Positions 6,073 through 6,365 of a DNA stretch of 6,365 nucleotides are shown piece after piece. Numbering within the stretch: the first letter of the stretch is position 1; each line of letters opens with the position of its first letter. The DNA comes from Comamonadaceae bacterium (GTDB lineage Bacteria > Pseudomonadota > Gammaproteobacteria > Burkholderiales > Burkholderiaceae_C), in the NCBI GenBank assembly GCA_027490555.1, contig JAIXXW010000324.1:1-6365 (forward strand). The letters run 5' to 3'. The notes under the pieces were generated by a model. The model saw nothing but the letters and a program-made list of their open reading frames with translations. It was not told the DNA's origin and ran no database searches. The translations under genes were made by a program, and so were the position numbers.

Positions 6073-6365
6073 TTAAAGCCAGATGTTCCAGGGCGAGTGC
6101 AACCAGGCACCAACGACCAGCAGCCACACCAGGGTGACGGGGATGAAAATCTTCCAGCCCAAACGCATGATCTGGTCATAACGGAAACGCGGGAAGGTGG
6201 CGCGAATCCAGATGAACATCGACACCACCAAGAAGGTCTTCAGGCCCAGCCAAATCCAGCCGGGCACGGCATTGAACAAGGCGCTGTCGATGGGCGACAA
6301 CCAGCCGCCCAGGAACATGATCACCGCCAGGATCGAGACCAGCCACATGCTGGCGTATTCGGCCA
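6073..6365 (-). CDS. nuoH: NADH-quinone oxidoreductase subunit H, C-terminal part (5' end outside window)
   Basis: NuoH (ND1 family) is the membrane subunit of complex I that forms much of the quinone-binding cavity and links the peripheral arm to the membrane arm. Only the last 96 complete codons are in the window. The frame continues through the right edge, reading AEYAS just before the first internal Met, so that Met (codon at 6346-6348) is not the true start. The conserved ND1 block FIWIRATFPRFRYDQIM followed by LGWK is present, followed by a final hydrophobic helix and the C-terminus WNIWL, then TAA. At least three membrane segments are visible: one at the start, one around GWIWLGLKTFLVVSMFIWI, and one at the end. 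The gene ends 13 nt before nuoI on the same strand, as in the standard nuo order. Identity is secure; nothing can be said about the N-terminal two-thirds. Confidence 0.97.
   Translation of the reverse strand, partial: AEYASMWLVSILAVIMFLGGWLSPIDSALFNAVPGWIWLGLKTFLVVSMFIWIRATFPRFRYDQIMRLGWKIFIPVTLVWLLVVGAWLHSPWNIWL

Noticed and set aside
4868..6137. Plus-strand open frames of 255 and 211 codons opposite nuoJ and nuoI
   Set aside because: Both are mirror-phase shadows of nuoJ and nuoI, whose ferredoxin and ND6 motifs are unmistakable on the minus strand.

Overview
This window is an uninterrupted stretch of the operon for respiratory complex I (proton-translocating NADH:ubiquinone oxidoreductase, NDH-1). 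All genes lie on the minus strand, so transcription runs from right to left. Read that way the order is nuoH (3' part only), nuoI, nuoJ, nuoK, nuoL, nuoM and nuoN (5' part only). This is the canonical order of the membrane-arm half of the 14-gene nuoA-N operon. The genes upstream of nuoH and the end of nuoN lie outside the window.

The organism looks like a betaproteobacterium of the Burkholderiales, most probably in or near the Comamonadaceae. Three things suggest this: moderately high GC with strong G/C-ending codon preference, the wording of NuoJ, NuoM and NuoN as I remember them from that group, and the compact intact gene order. The assignment rests on recognition, not on a database search.

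Layout: positions 6073-6365 hold the C-terminal 96 residues of NuoH (quinone-site subunit). Positions 5550-6059 encode NuoI, which carries two [4Fe-4S] clusters (N6a/N6b) that pass electrons toward the quinone site. Positions 4874-5512 encode NuoJ and 4566-4877 encode NuoK, the small subunits that join the quinone-site module to the pump module. Positions 2531-4558 (NuoL), 1033-2508 (NuoM) and 1-981 (NuoN, partial) are the three antiporter-like proton-channel subunits. The key Glu and Lys residues of the proton path are present wherever the sequence is complete, and no gene is frameshifted or broken.

Non-coding DNA is minimal. The gaps are 13, 37, 7, 22 and 51 nt, and nuoJ and nuoK overlap by 4 nt. 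I see no internal promoter, terminator, RNA gene, mobile element, CRISPR array or inserted accessory gene. There is no gap over 300 bases. The long plus-strand reading frames (up to 814 codons) are mirror images of the nuo genes, explained by near-total absence of three sense codons. I do not see a previously undescribed system here. The points most worth a look are a His/Asp-rich repeated loop in NuoL and the extreme codon exclusion across the operon.
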